Positions 34,716-44,454 are shown, counted from the first letter of the stretch. The stretch is 48,470 nucleotides of DNA from Orenia metallireducens (GCF_003001995.1 NZ_PVNB01000026.1:1-48470), one strand, 5' to 3'. Notes: generated by a model not told the origin, from the sequence alone. Translations and numbers: made by a program.

Positions 34716-37700
34716 TTAAGATTGATAAAACTTATTTTTAAATTCTTTTAAATTAAAACCATTTTTAGTAAGCCAATTCTGAAAATCTCTTCCTCTTTTA
34801 AACCTAATACCATCAATAATAGCATTAATATCATACTTTTTGCCTTGAATTAAATTATTTGTAATATTTTTAAGTTCATCTTCAATAATATCCATATCAT
34901 CTATTTCCATATTATTAACCGTTAAAGTTATTGAAAATTGCTCTCCACCTCTACCATTAACTATTACTTGTAACTTCTCAATAGATGCATCTGTTTCTTT
35001 TAGGAATTTTAATGCTTCATAAGTATATTTAGTGCCTGACGGTCTTAAGTCTCTATTTAATTTAACTGACTTATCCATATCAATTGTTACTTCAACATCT
35101 TTGACCTTATATTGTAAAACCTCTGAGCGAATATCATACTTTTGGTTTATTGCTATAGCTTGTATGAATTTTGCACCTTTGGGGATTCTAAAAGCTTCTT
35201 TATAAACTCCTCCATTAGCTTCTGGAGAGGAACCATCTGTAGTATATTTAATCTCACAGTCATTTGTTGAAGCCTCTAATTCCATATAGTCATGTCCATC
35301 TTTTGTGAACTCTTTATATTTTAAATCAATATCATTTTCCCATCGAATTGCTTCTCCAGTCTCACTAACACCCGATGAATCTATTGCTAAGAAATAATAA
35401 ACAAGTTCTTCGGCTTTAAAGGCAGATAAATTATCTATTGCTTTAGACGCATCACCTGGTTCTTCTCCAATTTCATACAATACCTTATCAGCATTCATAG
35501 GTGATAGTTGAAGCATAACGGTTCCATCATCTTCCCTATTAATTTCATTAATATTAACACTTGTTATTTTTGCAGGTGGTGTACTATCAATGTAGTTCCC
35601 ATCTTCAAACCAAATCTCTTTATGGAGAGAATCTTCTTTCAGATCATTAAGAGCACTAGGCTTATGCCATAACCAGTTTGTTTCTGTTGCAGTTCTTTCC
35701 ATTAGTTCATTCCATGTCATTCTATCCCTAGTAAAAATCACTTTATTAAATCGTCTTCTTAATTTATCAGGCTCAATATCTCTAGTAAATTTCATTTCTT
35801 CTTCAAGGGTTTGAGCAACTTCTTTTTCTGCATTAAAATTATTCTGAGCAAACTTCATGGTTAAATTTTTATTTTTTAACCTTTTACTTCGAGGATAATA
35901 GATAGTTGTAAAAGTTTCTCTTAAATTAGAATATAACCTTGCAGCAGACTTATCTCTTAAAGTTAATCCTTGCTGCATCTCACTATCTCGCTCACTTACA
36001 TTATCAGCTTGCATCCTAGTGATAATACTCTTTATTGCCTTTACTCTTTTTCCAACCTCTAAGAGATTATTCATAACATTCTTTTGACCTGTCAAGAACA
36101 TTACTCTATTTTTATATTCACATTCTTCATAAAATTGATGAAGCTCTTTCTTTAACCCATCACTATCATCACTTGGCTCAGCAATTATTAATGTTATTTT
36201 ATTTTTATCTAAAGTAATTTCTTCAATTGAAGGAAACACCATTAATTTTTGGTAACAGTCTTTAGCTACTGGCTCAAAATGTTCTTTTAATAAACCTTTT
36301 ATATATAACTTAGACTGTTCTCTTGATATATTCTTTATTTCATCTTGCATTTCAGCTACTATATTTTTTGTCTGTCTAAAAAGTAATTTATTATGATGCT
36401 TGTATAAATACCAGGCTCTTTGTTGTAACTCATCGATACCACTTCTTATTTTAGTAATATCATTATCTGGTCCTGCCAGATATGTAAAAATTTCATTTAT
36501 AGATAAACCAATTATTGCTTCAGTTGCTTTAGATAAAGAAGACATTAAAATTAACTTAGCTACATTTTGGATATCTTCAGACTCTGCTAATTTATCTAAT
36601 CTTTCTGCCACAGCATGTCCATTACTTGCAATATCATGACTTATTGCATTAACAAATTCAGGCTTAATGGACTTTATTTCATTAGCCATTTCAGAATCAT
36701 TTAAATTAATATCATAAGGATTAATTAAATAATTACTAGCTGCCTTATCAGAATCTTTAAAAATACCTTTTAACATTTTTTTGGTTAATCTAATAACTCC
36801 TCTTGTCTTTTGAAAACCTTGATTTTCTTTAAAGCGTTCAACTAACTCTTTAAAAGAAGGATGAAATGGATATGTATCTCTTATCATAGAAGAAAATTCA
36901 CTTGGTATTTCATCTGTATAACCCATTTCAACTGCTTCTTTTATGCTTTTACGATACCCTTTAACAACTTTTTCAATCTCAGCTTCACTTGGTAACTCTT
37001 CAAACATTCTAGTCTTTAAAATTTCATATAAATCATTAGTATTACTTGATACAGGTTCAAGATTTAAAGAAAAACGACTAATTTCACCATCAAGTTCTTT
37101 AAACATTCCTTTGATTACTTCAGATTCTTCTTCATATGTTGCTTCTAAATCAGATATTACAAGACAAACATTAGATAACTCTTTCTTATTTATTGCATTA
37201 AGTAAATTAGCTATAGCTGTTGTTTCAATATCTAAAAGTGTTCCTTGTCCATACTCTCGAGTCTTAGCATTATTTAAATATGGAGGTAATTCATCCAGTA
37301 AAATTAATGTTGGAGTAGAACTTTCAAGTAAATTAATCCATGCTGTTTGACCTGGAGCTTTAAGAGGAGAATAGTATTCATTAAAAAGTTCTTTTCGTTT
37401 TAATTGCTTTGCAATCTCCCCCCAAGTTCCAAATTCCATATCAGATTCTCTTCCAGTAATAGAAACCGTTCTGATTTTTCCTTCTACATCATTATATTTA
37501 CCATCTAATATTTTCCTTCTCAATTCAGGGTTTTGTGCAAGTAATCCCAAGGCAATCATATTATGAGTTTTACCTCCACCCATTGCCTGAGTTAATTTAA
37601 TTATACTATTACCCGATCTATTTCTAAACTTATTCATTGCTGTATCGAATAGTATTTCCATATTTTCTGTTATAAATGTTTCTTCAAAAAATCTTTCTGC

Positions 37701-37805
37701 ATTTATAGAATCATTCCTTAAATCAGATAAATCAAGAACTTCATCTTTCATTTCTTTACTATAAACGCTTTCTCTAACTTTTACAGCCTTATTAAGTTTT
37801 TTCAT
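34716..37805 (-). CDS. DUF499 P-loop ATPase
   Basis: A 1029-residue protein. Walker A is in QAMGGGKTH (73-81) and Walker B in LILLDELPPYL (about 165-175), within an AAA-like domain of the DUF499 family. The C-terminal third contains a chitobiase-like small beta fold (YTTDGSSPEANGGVY, then KFIQAIAI), perhaps for protein or DNA contact. The family accompanies DUF1156 methyltransferases in defence loci, an arrangement (helicase, methylase, ATPase) that I recall being listed as Hma. First gene of the operon, ATG with GGAGG 13 nt upstream and a candidate promoter about 90 bases before. Confidence 0.85.
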   Translation of the reverse strand: MKKLNKAVKVRESVYSKEMKDEVLDLSDLRNDSINAERFFEETFITENMEILFDTAMNKFRNRSGNSIIKLTQAMGGGKTHNMIALGLLAQNPELRRKILDGKYNDVEGKIRTVSITGRESDMEFGTWGEIAKQLKRKELFNEYYSPLKAPGQTAWINLLESSTPTLILLDELPPYLNNAKTREYGQGTLLDIETTAIANLLNAINKKELSNVCLVISDLEATYEEESEVIKGMFKELDGEISRFSLNLEPVSSNTNDLYEILKTRMFEELPSEAEIEKVVKGYRKSIKEAVEMGYTDEIPSEFSSMIRDTYPFHPSFKELVERFKENQGFQKTRGVIRLTKKMLKGIFKDSDKAASNYLINPYDINLNDSEMANEIKSIKPEFVNAISHDIASNGHAVAERLDKLAESEDIQNVAKLILMSSLSKATEAIIGLSINEIFTYLAGPDNDITKIRSGIDELQQRAWYLYKHHNKLLFRQTKNIVAEMQDEIKNISREQSKLYIKGLLKEHFEPVAKDCYQKLMVFPSIEEITLDKNKITLIIAEPSDDSDGLKKELHQFYEECEYKNRVMFLTGQKNVMNNLLEVGKRVKAIKSIITRMQADNVSERDSEMQQGLTLRDKSAARLYSNLRETFTTIYYPRSKRLKNKNLTMKFAQNNFNAEKEVAQTLEEEMKFTRDIEPDKLRRRFNKVIFTRDRMTWNELMERTATETNWLWHKPSALNDLKEDSLHKEIWFEDGNYIDSTPPAKITSVNINEINREDDGTVMLQLSPMNADKVLYEIGEEPGDASKAIDNLSAFKAEELVYYFLAIDSSGVSETGEAIRWENDIDLKYKEFTKDGHDYMELEASTNDCEIKYTTDGSSPEANGGVYKEAFRIPKGAKFIQAIAINQKYDIRSEVLQYKVKDVEVTIDMDKSVKLNRDLRPSGTKYTYEALKFLKETDASIEKLQVIVNGRGGEQFSITLTVNNMEIDDMDIIEDELKNITNNLIQGKKYDINAIIDGIRFKRGRDFQNWLTKNGFNLKEFKNKFYQS

Positions 37806-37892
37806 TATAAAATTATTCCTCCTTCTATTTAATAACTCATCATAATCTTATCATATCTTTAGTTAAGTATGTAGCTCACCAATGTCTTTAAA

Positions 37893-37921
37893 AGAATAAA
37901 GATACTTTAACCAATTTTCAA
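37893..37921 (-). promoter_or_regulatory. Candidate promoter of the DUF499-helicase operon
   Basis: On the minus strand TTGAAA (37921-37916), 17 bases, TATTCT (37898-37893). Correct spacing and moderate hexamers, 88 bases before the DUF499 start. I see no strong terminator between it and the gene at 38060, so some read-through from the upstream operon is possible. Confidence 0.45.
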
Positions 37922-38059
37922 CCTCTTATTATTACACTTAACTATTAGAAATAATCTAACTTTCCTAATATTCACTTCTATTATAGATATTACTTCTATA
38001 CTTATCCTTATTTTCCTGTTAAAAATAAAGCAATTATTCCTTATCTTTCTTTATTCTAA

Positions 38060-39001
38060 CTAATATAATTTATAAATTTTTTCACTCAACTCAACAGCAC
38101 TATACCTAGTCCATAATAACATCGTCCATTTTCTCTGCTCTTTACTTAAATCTAATTTCTGTAATTTCTCTATCATATCCCAATAAGTTATAATCTTAAA
38201 CTTTTCACTTCCTCTTTTTAATATACTTTGAAACTCTTGAGCTTCTTTAATCTTATGCCCTTCAGGAGTAAACAAACCTGTTACTATATAATCATACTTA
38301 CCACTACTTAAAGCCTTTTCAGCAATTAATTGATTTCTAAATAATTGATTAAACTTTTTACTCTCTACATAATCTTCATAATCCTTTAAGAATTCACTCC
38401 TTGAATTACTGAATATTCTAAAATAATTATCGTAATTCTTATTTCCCTTTTGACCATAATATAATTTGCTATTACTCGGCTTAGCACTAAAATCATCAAT
38501 ATATTTAACTTCTAAACCAAATAGCCCCAACCCATCACCAATTTTAAATTCAAAAACAACATCAAAAGCTGAATTATCTCCTATCTCAGCAAACTTTGGA
38601 ACATATTCAAACTTAACATCTAAAACCTCTGTTACTTCAGGTATATAGTATTCCAGAAAACTTTTAGCTAACACTTTATCTAATTTAAACTCTGCAAAAA
38701 AATTAAAAGTTGCTGGCTGACTAGATAGTAAATTATTATGTAATCTTTTAGTATTCATAATTCCAGAATCATATTTATCTCTAGATTCTAAAGTTTCTCT
38801 AACTACTTGCCTAATATTCTTAGTCAAGAAATTTACCTTACTACCTTCTCCATTCTTCATTACATTACAAGCTGGATTATCTTTACTACTCTCCCCTTCT
38901 TCTTCACCTAAAACAAAAGTTCTCCACCATCCCTGATGAACTCTCATCCTTTTGCTAGTCTTTCTTGAGGTCCCTACTAAAGTTTTGAAAGTTTCTTTCA
39001 T
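38060..39001 (-). CDS. PD-(D/E)XK nuclease of the PGN_0703 type
   Basis: A 313-residue soluble protein. The family marks are NNLLSSQPATFNFF (89-102) and the nuclease core with Asp147 in NSAFDVVFEF and Glu164-x-Lys166 in GLEVKY, giving D-X16-ExK. The N-terminus has GWWRTF (24-29). PGN_0703-like proteins are predicted Mg-dependent nucleases; few have been studied. It is the last gene of the six-gene operon, 15 bases after the gene upstream, with GGAGG before the ATG. It is the only apparent nuclease of this operon, so it is the best candidate effector. Confidence 0.75.
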   Translation of the reverse strand: MKETFKTLVGTSRKTSKRMRVHQGWWRTFVLGEEEGESSKDNPACNVMKNGEGSKVNFLTKNIRQVVRETLESRDKYDSGIMNTKRLHNNLLSSQPATFNFFAEFKLDKVLAKSFLEYYIPEVTEVLDVKFEYVPKFAEIGDNSAFDVVFEFKIGDGLGLFGLEVKYIDDFSAKPSNSKLYYGQKGNKNYDNYFRIFSNSRSEFLKDYEDYVESKKFNQLFRNQLIAEKALSSGKYDYIVTGLFTPEGHKIKEAQEFQSILKRGSEKFKIITYWDMIEKLQKLDLSKEQRKWTMLLWTRYSAVELSEKIYKLY

Positions 39002-39016
39002 TGTTTAAATACCTCC

Positions 39017-39538
39017 TTATTTAATCAATCTTCTCACCCCAACTATCTTACCTTCCCCATCCTTAACTACTGAATCTGCACAGGTATCGGGAGCAACTAA
39101 ATCCATTCTATGATTTAAAGTATTCTTTACAAAACCACTTACAATATAGATAATTCCTGGTCTAGGACTTGGCAGATTACTAACTATACGAGTATTCTTG
39201 GTTATAACTGGTACTCCTCCAACCTTCATCTTCTCTTCTTTCTTCTGTGATACTCTAGCAGGATTTTTGATACCTTTTAAATCTAATAAAACTTTATTAT
39301 TATCACCCAGCACCCTTATCTGATGAGGAGTACAATTAACAAACTCTACTTTATTACACTGCTGTAAGTTTCTTTTGTATTCCATCTTAACTCGATTCAC
39401 ATCTTTTTCTAATAAGCATCTACTAAATACCTGAGTAAGACCATAATCTACTTCTGAATTAAAGCTATCTAAAAAAACTTGTGACTTATCATCAACTTCT
39501 AACAAGAATTCATCTTCAAGCTTTTTTATTGCTCCCAT
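39017..39538 (-). CDS. Conserved hypothetical protein with NCTPH and VAPDT motifs
   Basis: A 173-residue soluble protein. The N-terminal 65 residues are helical and charged. The C-terminal 110 match a small family that I know only as hypothetical proteins, common in phages and mobile DNA: VNCTPHQIRV, then a PARVS segment, IIYIVSGFV and VAPDT, ending GEGKIVGVRRLIK. Function unknown. RBS GGAGGGG precedes the ATG. It lies 57 bases after the beta-propeller gene and 15 before the nuclease gene. The extra N-terminal part seems specific to this copy and may tether it to a partner. Confidence 0.7.
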   Translation of the reverse strand: MGAIKKLEDEFLLEVDDKSQVFLDSFNSEVDYGLTQVFSRCLLEKDVNRVKMEYKRNLQQCNKVEFVNCTPHQIRVLGDNNKVLLDLKGIKNPARVSQKKEEKMKVGGVPVITKNTRIVSNLPSPRPGIIYIVSGFVKNTLNHRMDLVAPDTCADSVVKDGEGKIVGVRRLIK

Positions 39539-39595
39539 TTTATCCCCTCCACAGATAGATTAATTGTACATTATTTTAGATACACTATTAATAAA

Positions 39596-40951
39596 CTATT
39601 TTTTTATATCTCTTATTACTTTTAAAAGTTCTATAGCTTGCTCTTTATTCTCTTTATCATGAGCATTTTCATCTATAAATTCAATTAAATAATTTATACA
39701 TTTATCAAATCTTGTCTCTCTTGTCTTAACCTTTTCTCCTTCAAAATAATTTGCACTACTATGCCTACTATTACCACCAAACATTGGCCATGGCGAATCA
39801 CCAATTCCTACACTATCACCCCTAATAGCATATAACTTTCCGTTATCAGTACTAACGTAAATAGTCCCATCTATCCCTAATACAGGACTTGAAGATATTT
39901 CACTTTCTAAACTAATACTCCACTTTTTAATTCCATCAGGATTAATAGCATATATTTTCTTTCTATTAGCGAGATAAACAGTTCCATCTTCTGCTACTGC
40001 CGGAGTAGTCTCAACATAATCTTCTTCGCTTAATTTATAATCCCACTTTAGAGTGCCATCTGAATTTATAGCATGCAATTTTTGCCCATAGTCCCCACTA
40101 CTGCAAATATAAACTGTACCTTGAGGACCAATAACTGGACTAGCTTTCTCAATAACTGTTCCTAAACCACCAAGATTTGTACTCCACCTCTCACTACCAT
40201 CTGGATTGAGAGCATGTACTTCTCCATTAGAAGTTCCAAAATAAATATTACCCTTATTATCAATTGCAGGAGTTGACTCAATATTTCCTCCAAATTTAGG
40301 AAAAAATGCATTACCATCTGTATCATAGCTCCATTTTATATCTCCTTTAGGTAAAACAGCATGTAGTATATTGTTATCACCACCAATATAAACTACTCCA
40401 TTTAATCCAACTGATGGACCTGCCAAATCAAGATAAGTTAAATTTTTAACCCACTTTATTTTCCCATTACTATTTAGAACATATAAATTTCCTTCTTTAT
40501 CTCCAGCATAAATACTCCCTGCTTTACCTAAAGCTAAATTATACTTCAAACTATTTGTGAAAATATCTTTTATAAGACGTAATTTCCATTTGAAAGTTCC
40601 ATCTTTATTTATAGCAGCTATGTACCTTGATGTAGTAACATAAATAGTTCCATCCATAGTTACTGCTGGATAACCATAATTAAAAAATTCTACATCACCA
40701 AATTTTAAATCTCCAATAATCTCTTTAGAACTAATACTCCAAATCTTTTCTCCAAAAGGATTTATAGCATATAATTTTTCAAAGGTAGTAATATACAACT
40801 TTCCTTCTGGTCCAATTGCTACAGGAGATAAAGACATATCACCTAGCTGTATACTCCACTTTATTCTATTTTGAGCTTCTGATAATTCAAAATTTACCCC
40901 AACTACAATAACTATTAAACAAATAATCAGTACTAACTTTTTAATAATCAT
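39596..40951 (-). CDS. Exported PQQ-like beta-propeller protein
   Basis: About 451 residues. A signal peptide or membrane anchor (MIIKKLVLIICLIVIVVGVN) ends near SEAQN. At least seven PQQ-like blades follow (repeats of the type INPDG-KW-GTIYVST). A WPMFGGNSRHS motif comes after the last blade and a helical tail of about 50 residues ends the protein. Such propellers bind partners; no catalytic residues are evident. It should lie outside the membrane, which is odd among DNA-acting neighbours. The ATG overlaps the upstream stop by one base (TGATG), so translation is coupled. It could sense envelope events or a secreted ligand. Confidence 0.8.
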   Translation of the reverse strand: MIIKKLVLIICLIVIVVGVNFELSEAQNRIKWSIQLGDMSLSPVAIGPEGKLYITTFEKLYAINPFGEKIWSISSKEIIGDLKFGDVEFFNYGYPAVTMDGTIYVTTSRYIAAINKDGTFKWKLRLIKDIFTNSLKYNLALGKAGSIYAGDKEGNLYVLNSNGKIKWVKNLTYLDLAGPSVGLNGVVYIGGDNNILHAVLPKGDIKWSYDTDGNAFFPKFGGNIESTPAIDNKGNIYFGTSNGEVHALNPDGSERWSTNLGGLGTVIEKASPVIGPQGTVYICSSGDYGQKLHAINSDGTLKWDYKLSEEDYVETTPAVAEDGTVYLANRKKIYAINPDGIKKWSISLESEISSSPVLGIDGTIYVSTDNGKLYAIRGDSVGIGDSPWPMFGGNSRHSSANYFEGEKVKTRETRFDKCINYLIEFIDENAHDKENKEQAIELLKVIRDIKK

Positions 40952-41655
40952 CACTCCTTATAAAGCTGATTGTATTCTCCTAACCAGATACTATCAAAAT
41001 CATCATTTATCCTTAACTTAATCCTATCCTCTATACTTTTAGGACCACCTTGCTCCTTAATCTCTTCAACCTCTGCTTTGAACTTCTCATAATTACCCCA
41101 CTGAGCATTACCTCCATTGCTCAGCCCTCCATCAACTCCAACACCAAAAGGACTAACCAACACTCTCTTCTGATCCCAGTACTTCTTGATAGGATAATCA
41201 ATCAATAACTCATTACCAACTACCCCTCCACAAACCTCTAAATACAGATCATAATCTTCATCATCCCAAAAGTTATACTTACCAAACTTATCTTGAAACT
41301 TTACGTATATCTCTTCAAAGTTACTAAACTCCTCATAAGTACAGAAACCTCTAAAGAACCACTCAACATCTTGATGATCTCTTTTAGGTCCTTTAGGCAA
41401 CTCTCTTCTACCGATAAAGATTATACCATCAATCTCCTCTTGGAAGTATTCAATTACTGAGCTATTCGCCTTCATTAGTTCTTTTATATTATCTAAATCA
41501 TCCTCTATCATTATCTCTTTACATACCTTGTTAGCTTCCTTTATTAATTCTTTAGACTCTTCTAACTCTGGATTTCTAACCGCTTTTTTCAAAGTAATAT
41601 CAATCTCTTGAACCCGATTAGTCAACCTCTTCTCTACCAAACTCTGTTCACTCAT
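40951..41655 (-). CDS. Unknown protein of the HsdM/HsdS-like operon
   Basis: A 234-residue soluble protein. Residues 1-70 are helical and charged. The rest is rich in Trp, Phe and Tyr with VEWFFRGFCTYEEF, YNFWDDEDYDLYLEV and a Gly-rich VSPFGVGVDGGLSNGGN. I recognise no family and see no catalytic motif. The start is the ATG one codon inside the longest frame, because GGAGG sits 8 nt before it. It lies 33 bases after the HsdS-like gene and overlaps the start of the beta-propeller gene. Given its place it is probably a core part of this system. Confidence 0.7.
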   Translation of the reverse strand: MSEQSLVEKRLTNRVQEIDITLKKAVRNPELEESKELIKEANKVCKEIMIEDDLDNIKELMKANSSVIEYFQEEIDGIIFIGRRELPKGPKRDHQDVEWFFRGFCTYEEFSNFEEIYVKFQDKFGKYNFWDDEDYDLYLEVCGGVVGNELLIDYPIKKYWDQKRVLVSPFGVGVDGGLSNGGNAQWGNYEKFKAEVEEIKEQGGPKSIEDRIKLRINDDFDSIWLGEYNQLYKE

Positions 41656-41687
41656 CAAATCATCCTCCTCTATTTGTTATTTCAACC

Positions 41688-43070
41688 TTAATCTAGAAAT
41701 CCTCTATCCTCTGCAAAACAATCCATCAACATCTCTGATAATTTTCTATCCTCATCCTTACAACTCTCGTATCCTTTAATAATTTCCTCATAAACCCCTC
41801 TAATTTCTTTACTTATCCTTTGCTGCACTTCTTGATTAGGCAGTAGAATCTTCATATCTAACAGAGAATCCAAATTGATATTCTTATGAGCCACGCCCCC
41901 AGAATACCTTTCAAATTGTTTCTTAGCTAATTCACTATTTAGGAATATCACTATATAATAAGGGATTACATCATCTTTTAACCTTAAACGGTAAATATGA
42001 TTATTAAAACTTAAACCCTCACCTTCCTTATTAACCACAGTAGCATATCCCAACTTATAACCAGCATTAACTATTAATATATCTCCAGTACTTAACCTTG
42101 CATATTCCTTTTCTTTTAAGTTGCCATTATTCAATTTTCTCAAATCCAATTCAAACCTATTAATATTTCTACTACTGATATAAAGCAACTTACCTTTAGC
42201 ATTACTAGTCAGTGACGAACCTATAGTCAAATCCTCAACTACTTCTCTTAATTTTATACTCTGGTATTGACTATCTTCCATTACTTGATCAACTACTAAA
42301 TGTTCAGGCTTATAAAATGATGGATGTAAATTCTCCTCTCTTAAAAGCTCTCCTTTAACTTTAAAATTATTTTTGTAATCTACACTATCCAACTTAACTC
42401 CTAACAAATCTAAGAATCTCTTCTCTATTTCTACAAAACGATTATCATATCTCTGTATCAATGATTCTTTTCTTTCCTTAAAAATCTCTACCCTACTCTC
42501 TAATATACTCTTTAAATCTGCTGGTGTAGGAATAGGAATTCTAATCCTCTTAAAATCACTATTTGATATCCTTACAGCTGTAGCACCATAACCATATCGC
42601 TGAAACTGTTTAATAATATCATCTAATTTCAAAATATAAGCTAACAAATCTGAAGAAATATCTATCCTAGGTCTTATAATCATAAAAGCATTAGTTGCTA
42701 CACACCCATCATGCTCTTCACCGACAACTACAACTGTATAATTTTCAACCAACTTAGAAACAATTATATCTCCTCTTCTGACAACCTTCTTAGCTCTACT
42801 AGGCAGATTCTCATAACTATACTCCTCTAATTTATCAACCTCTTCTATCTTTCCAGTATTTTTATTAATAGATCCCAACTCAATATAACGATATTTTTTT
42901 CCTTTCTTTGGCTTTCTGTTTATAATTTCACTTACTTCTCCTAACTTTTTTAGAAAAACCTCACTAAAAGAAGTATCTTTAAATTTAGGATGATGAAACA
43001 TCGGATCCATCCTATCTACAAATAAATCACTATCAAAATCAACCAAATAACTTATCTTATCATCCACCAA
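41688..43070 (-). CDS. HsdS-like DNA specificity subunit with two TRDs
   Basis: A 460-residue protein with the two-fold plan of type I specificity subunits. TRD1 lies at about 20-180, ending FKRIRIPIPTPADLK. A helical spacer (about 185-215, SILESRVEIFKERKESLIQRYDNR) follows, then TRD2 (about 240-415, ending MKILLPNQEVQQRI) and a final helical spacer. Each half opens similarly (RMDPMFHHPKF and LHPSFYKPEHL). It should bind a bipartite DNA sequence and carry the HsdM-like partner, whose gene it overlaps by 8-11 bases. The start is TTG or, with better RBS spacing, the GTG one codon later. Not a fused or broken copy; both halves look intact. Confidence 0.85.
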   Translation of the reverse strand: MVDDKISYLVDFDSDLFVDRMDPMFHHPKFKDTSFSEVFLKKLGEVSEIINRKPKKGKKYRYIELGSINKNTGKIEEVDKLEEYSYENLPSRAKKVVRRGDIIVSKLVENYTVVVVGEEHDGCVATNAFMIIRPRIDISSDLLAYILKLDDIIKQFQRYGYGATAVRISNSDFKRIRIPIPTPADLKSILESRVEIFKERKESLIQRYDNRFVEIEKRFLDLLGVKLDSVDYKNNFKVKGELLREENLHPSFYKPEHLVVDQVMEDSQYQSIKLREVVEDLTIGSSLTSNAKGKLLYISSRNINRFELDLRKLNNGNLKEKEYARLSTGDILIVNAGYKLGYATVVNKEGEGLSFNNHIYRLRLKDDVIPYYIVIFLNSELAKKQFERYSGGVAHKNINLDSLLDMKILLPNQEVQQRISKEIRGVYEEIIKGYESCKDEDRKLSEMLMDCFAEDRGFLD

Positions 43071-44454
43071 AGATACCTCCCCACCTCTTTAATTCTAAGA
43101 TAACATCCTTTAACTCTTCTACATTTTCAGGAGTAGCCATAAAAACTTCATCCTGCTTTTCATCTTCAAACCCCTTATTTTTAACAATAACCAAACTTGT
43201 ATTAATAGCAGTATAAGGTCTATAAATTCCCTCTGGCAAGCTAATTACAGCTTTCAAAATAAACTTATCTAGAATAAATCCTCTAATATCTTTATCTCTA
43301 CTATTAGTCAAGATCCCATCAGGTAGAACAATTCCTAAATATCCACCTTCTTTAAGTAAACTCTGATATAATTCTAAATATAATGCTTCAATCTTAGTAC
43401 TTCTTCCTTGACCTAATTCATATTCTGATAGCAAATCCTTGTCTCTAATCTTTAAACCAAACATAGGACTAGATAATATTAAATCCAAACCATCAGTTAA
43501 TCCCTCTAATTGAGATTTATCAGACCTTAACTTCAAAGTATCTCCGACTAAAAATTTATTATCCTGTCCTAAAATCAAAGACCTAAGCTCTGCTAAATTA
43601 ATTAATCTATGATTATTATCCATCCCAAAAACTTTAATATCATTATTAATAACTTTAGCATCAGTTAATAACCGACCACTTCTTGCCACCCCATCAAAGA
43701 TATTAGATATCTTTTCAAAATAATCTTCAAAAATATCTCTCATAGAATTTGATATCTCTTGGGGAAGAAAATATTCTCCAAAGGCTTTGCTTTTATTTTC
43801 AAACAATTGACTATCTAAAATTTTCATCAATTCCACTCTATCCACATTTTTAAAATCTATATTATTAAATTCATCAACCACTTCTTTCAATGCCTTAGAA
43901 CTTAACTTAATATCACCTTCAAATTTATTCCCATCCTTTCTTATCAGCTCACAATATAAATCCTTTATATTGTCTATTGTAAATCTATTATCAACAGCTT
44001 CTAAATTTCCATTATCTAACTCTAACTTAATCAGAACTAACTTATAAAGCTCTATAAATAATTCCAAAATAGAAAATGATTCAATACTATAAATTCTATC
44101 CAAGACTTCTTCTATCCACTTAGTTATCTCATCTATTCTTGATTCCTTTACTTCTTGTAATATAGGCATCTTATTTAAAGTAGAGATATTACCTCCAATC
44201 AATTGATACCAGTTCCACTCTTCTCTTTCTAGATTAAAAAACCCATAATAATTGATCTGATCAACTTGACTTAATTTAGCTAAAATACCAACTCCCTTTT
44301 CAGAACCACCTTCACTTATATCAACTCCTACAGTTGCCTCTCCCTTTATGTAACCAACCAAATCAAAAGCTATCTTATCATCAACTTCTATAAAAACCTC
44401 TTTTTTTATCTCTTCACAACCAATCGCTTTCAACTTATCAATTCCTATTTTCAA
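43060..44454 (-). CDS. HsdM-like protein with degenerate methyltransferase motifs
   Basis: A 464-residue protein. An N-terminal part (about 1-115) with FDLVGYIKG resembles the HsdR-N-like nuclease fold but lacks ExK. A helical part follows, then an N6-adenine methyltransferase domain (from about 215) with GEYFLPQEI, VLPDGIL and AINTSLVIVKN as in HsdM. Motif I reads FDGVARSGRLL where HsdM has DPACGSGG. Motif IV reads SSPMF (328-332) where NPPF is needed. Both changes predict loss of catalysis and perhaps of SAM binding. The start is TTG (44454-44452) with GGAGG 8 nt upstream. The ATG at 44502 lies between the -35 and -10 of the promoter and cannot be used. First gene of the six-gene operon. 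Confidence 0.82.
   Translation of the reverse strand: MKIGIDKLKAIGCEEIKKEVFIEVDDKIAFDLVGYIKGEATVGVDISEGGSEKGVGILAKLSQVDQINYYGFFNLEREEWNWYQLIGGNISTLNKMPILQEVKESRIDEITKWIEEVLDRIYSIESFSILELFIELYKLVLIKLELDNGNLEAVDNRFTIDNIKDLYCELIRKDGNKFEGDIKLSSKALKEVVDEFNNIDFKNVDRVELMKILDSQLFENKSKAFGEYFLPQEISNSMRDIFEDYFEKISNIFDGVARSGRLLTDAKVINNDIKVFGMDNNHRLINLAELRSLILGQDNKFLVGDTLKLRSDKSQLEGLTDGLDLILSSPMFGLKIRDKDLLSEYELGQGRSTKIEALYLELYQSLLKEGGYLGIVLPDGILTNSRDKDIRGFILDKFILKAVISLPEGIYRPYTAINTSLVIVKNKGFEDEKQDEVFMATPENVEELKDVILELKRWGGIFGG

Noticed and set aside
36943-37350. Plus-strand reading frame of 135 codons inside the DUF499 gene
   Set aside because: It is antisense to a clearly conserved P-loop protein, has no ribosome binding site, and its Leu/Ser/Ile-rich product is the usual mirror of Lys/Glu-rich minus-strand coding. 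The same holds for the other plus-strand frames within minus-strand genes (for example 4252-4581 and 6969-7481).
28528-37805. DISARM or BREX assignment for the methylase-helicase operon
   Set aside because: Neither the DrmA/DrmB/DrmC set nor the PglZ/BrxC-type genes are seen. The DUF499, DUF3780 and DUF1156 families point to another system.
41688-44454. Ordinary type I restriction-modification locus
   Set aside because: No hsdR is present in the window, and the HsdM-like protein lacks the NPPF and DPACGSGG-type motifs, so neither cleavage nor modification by the usual route is expected.
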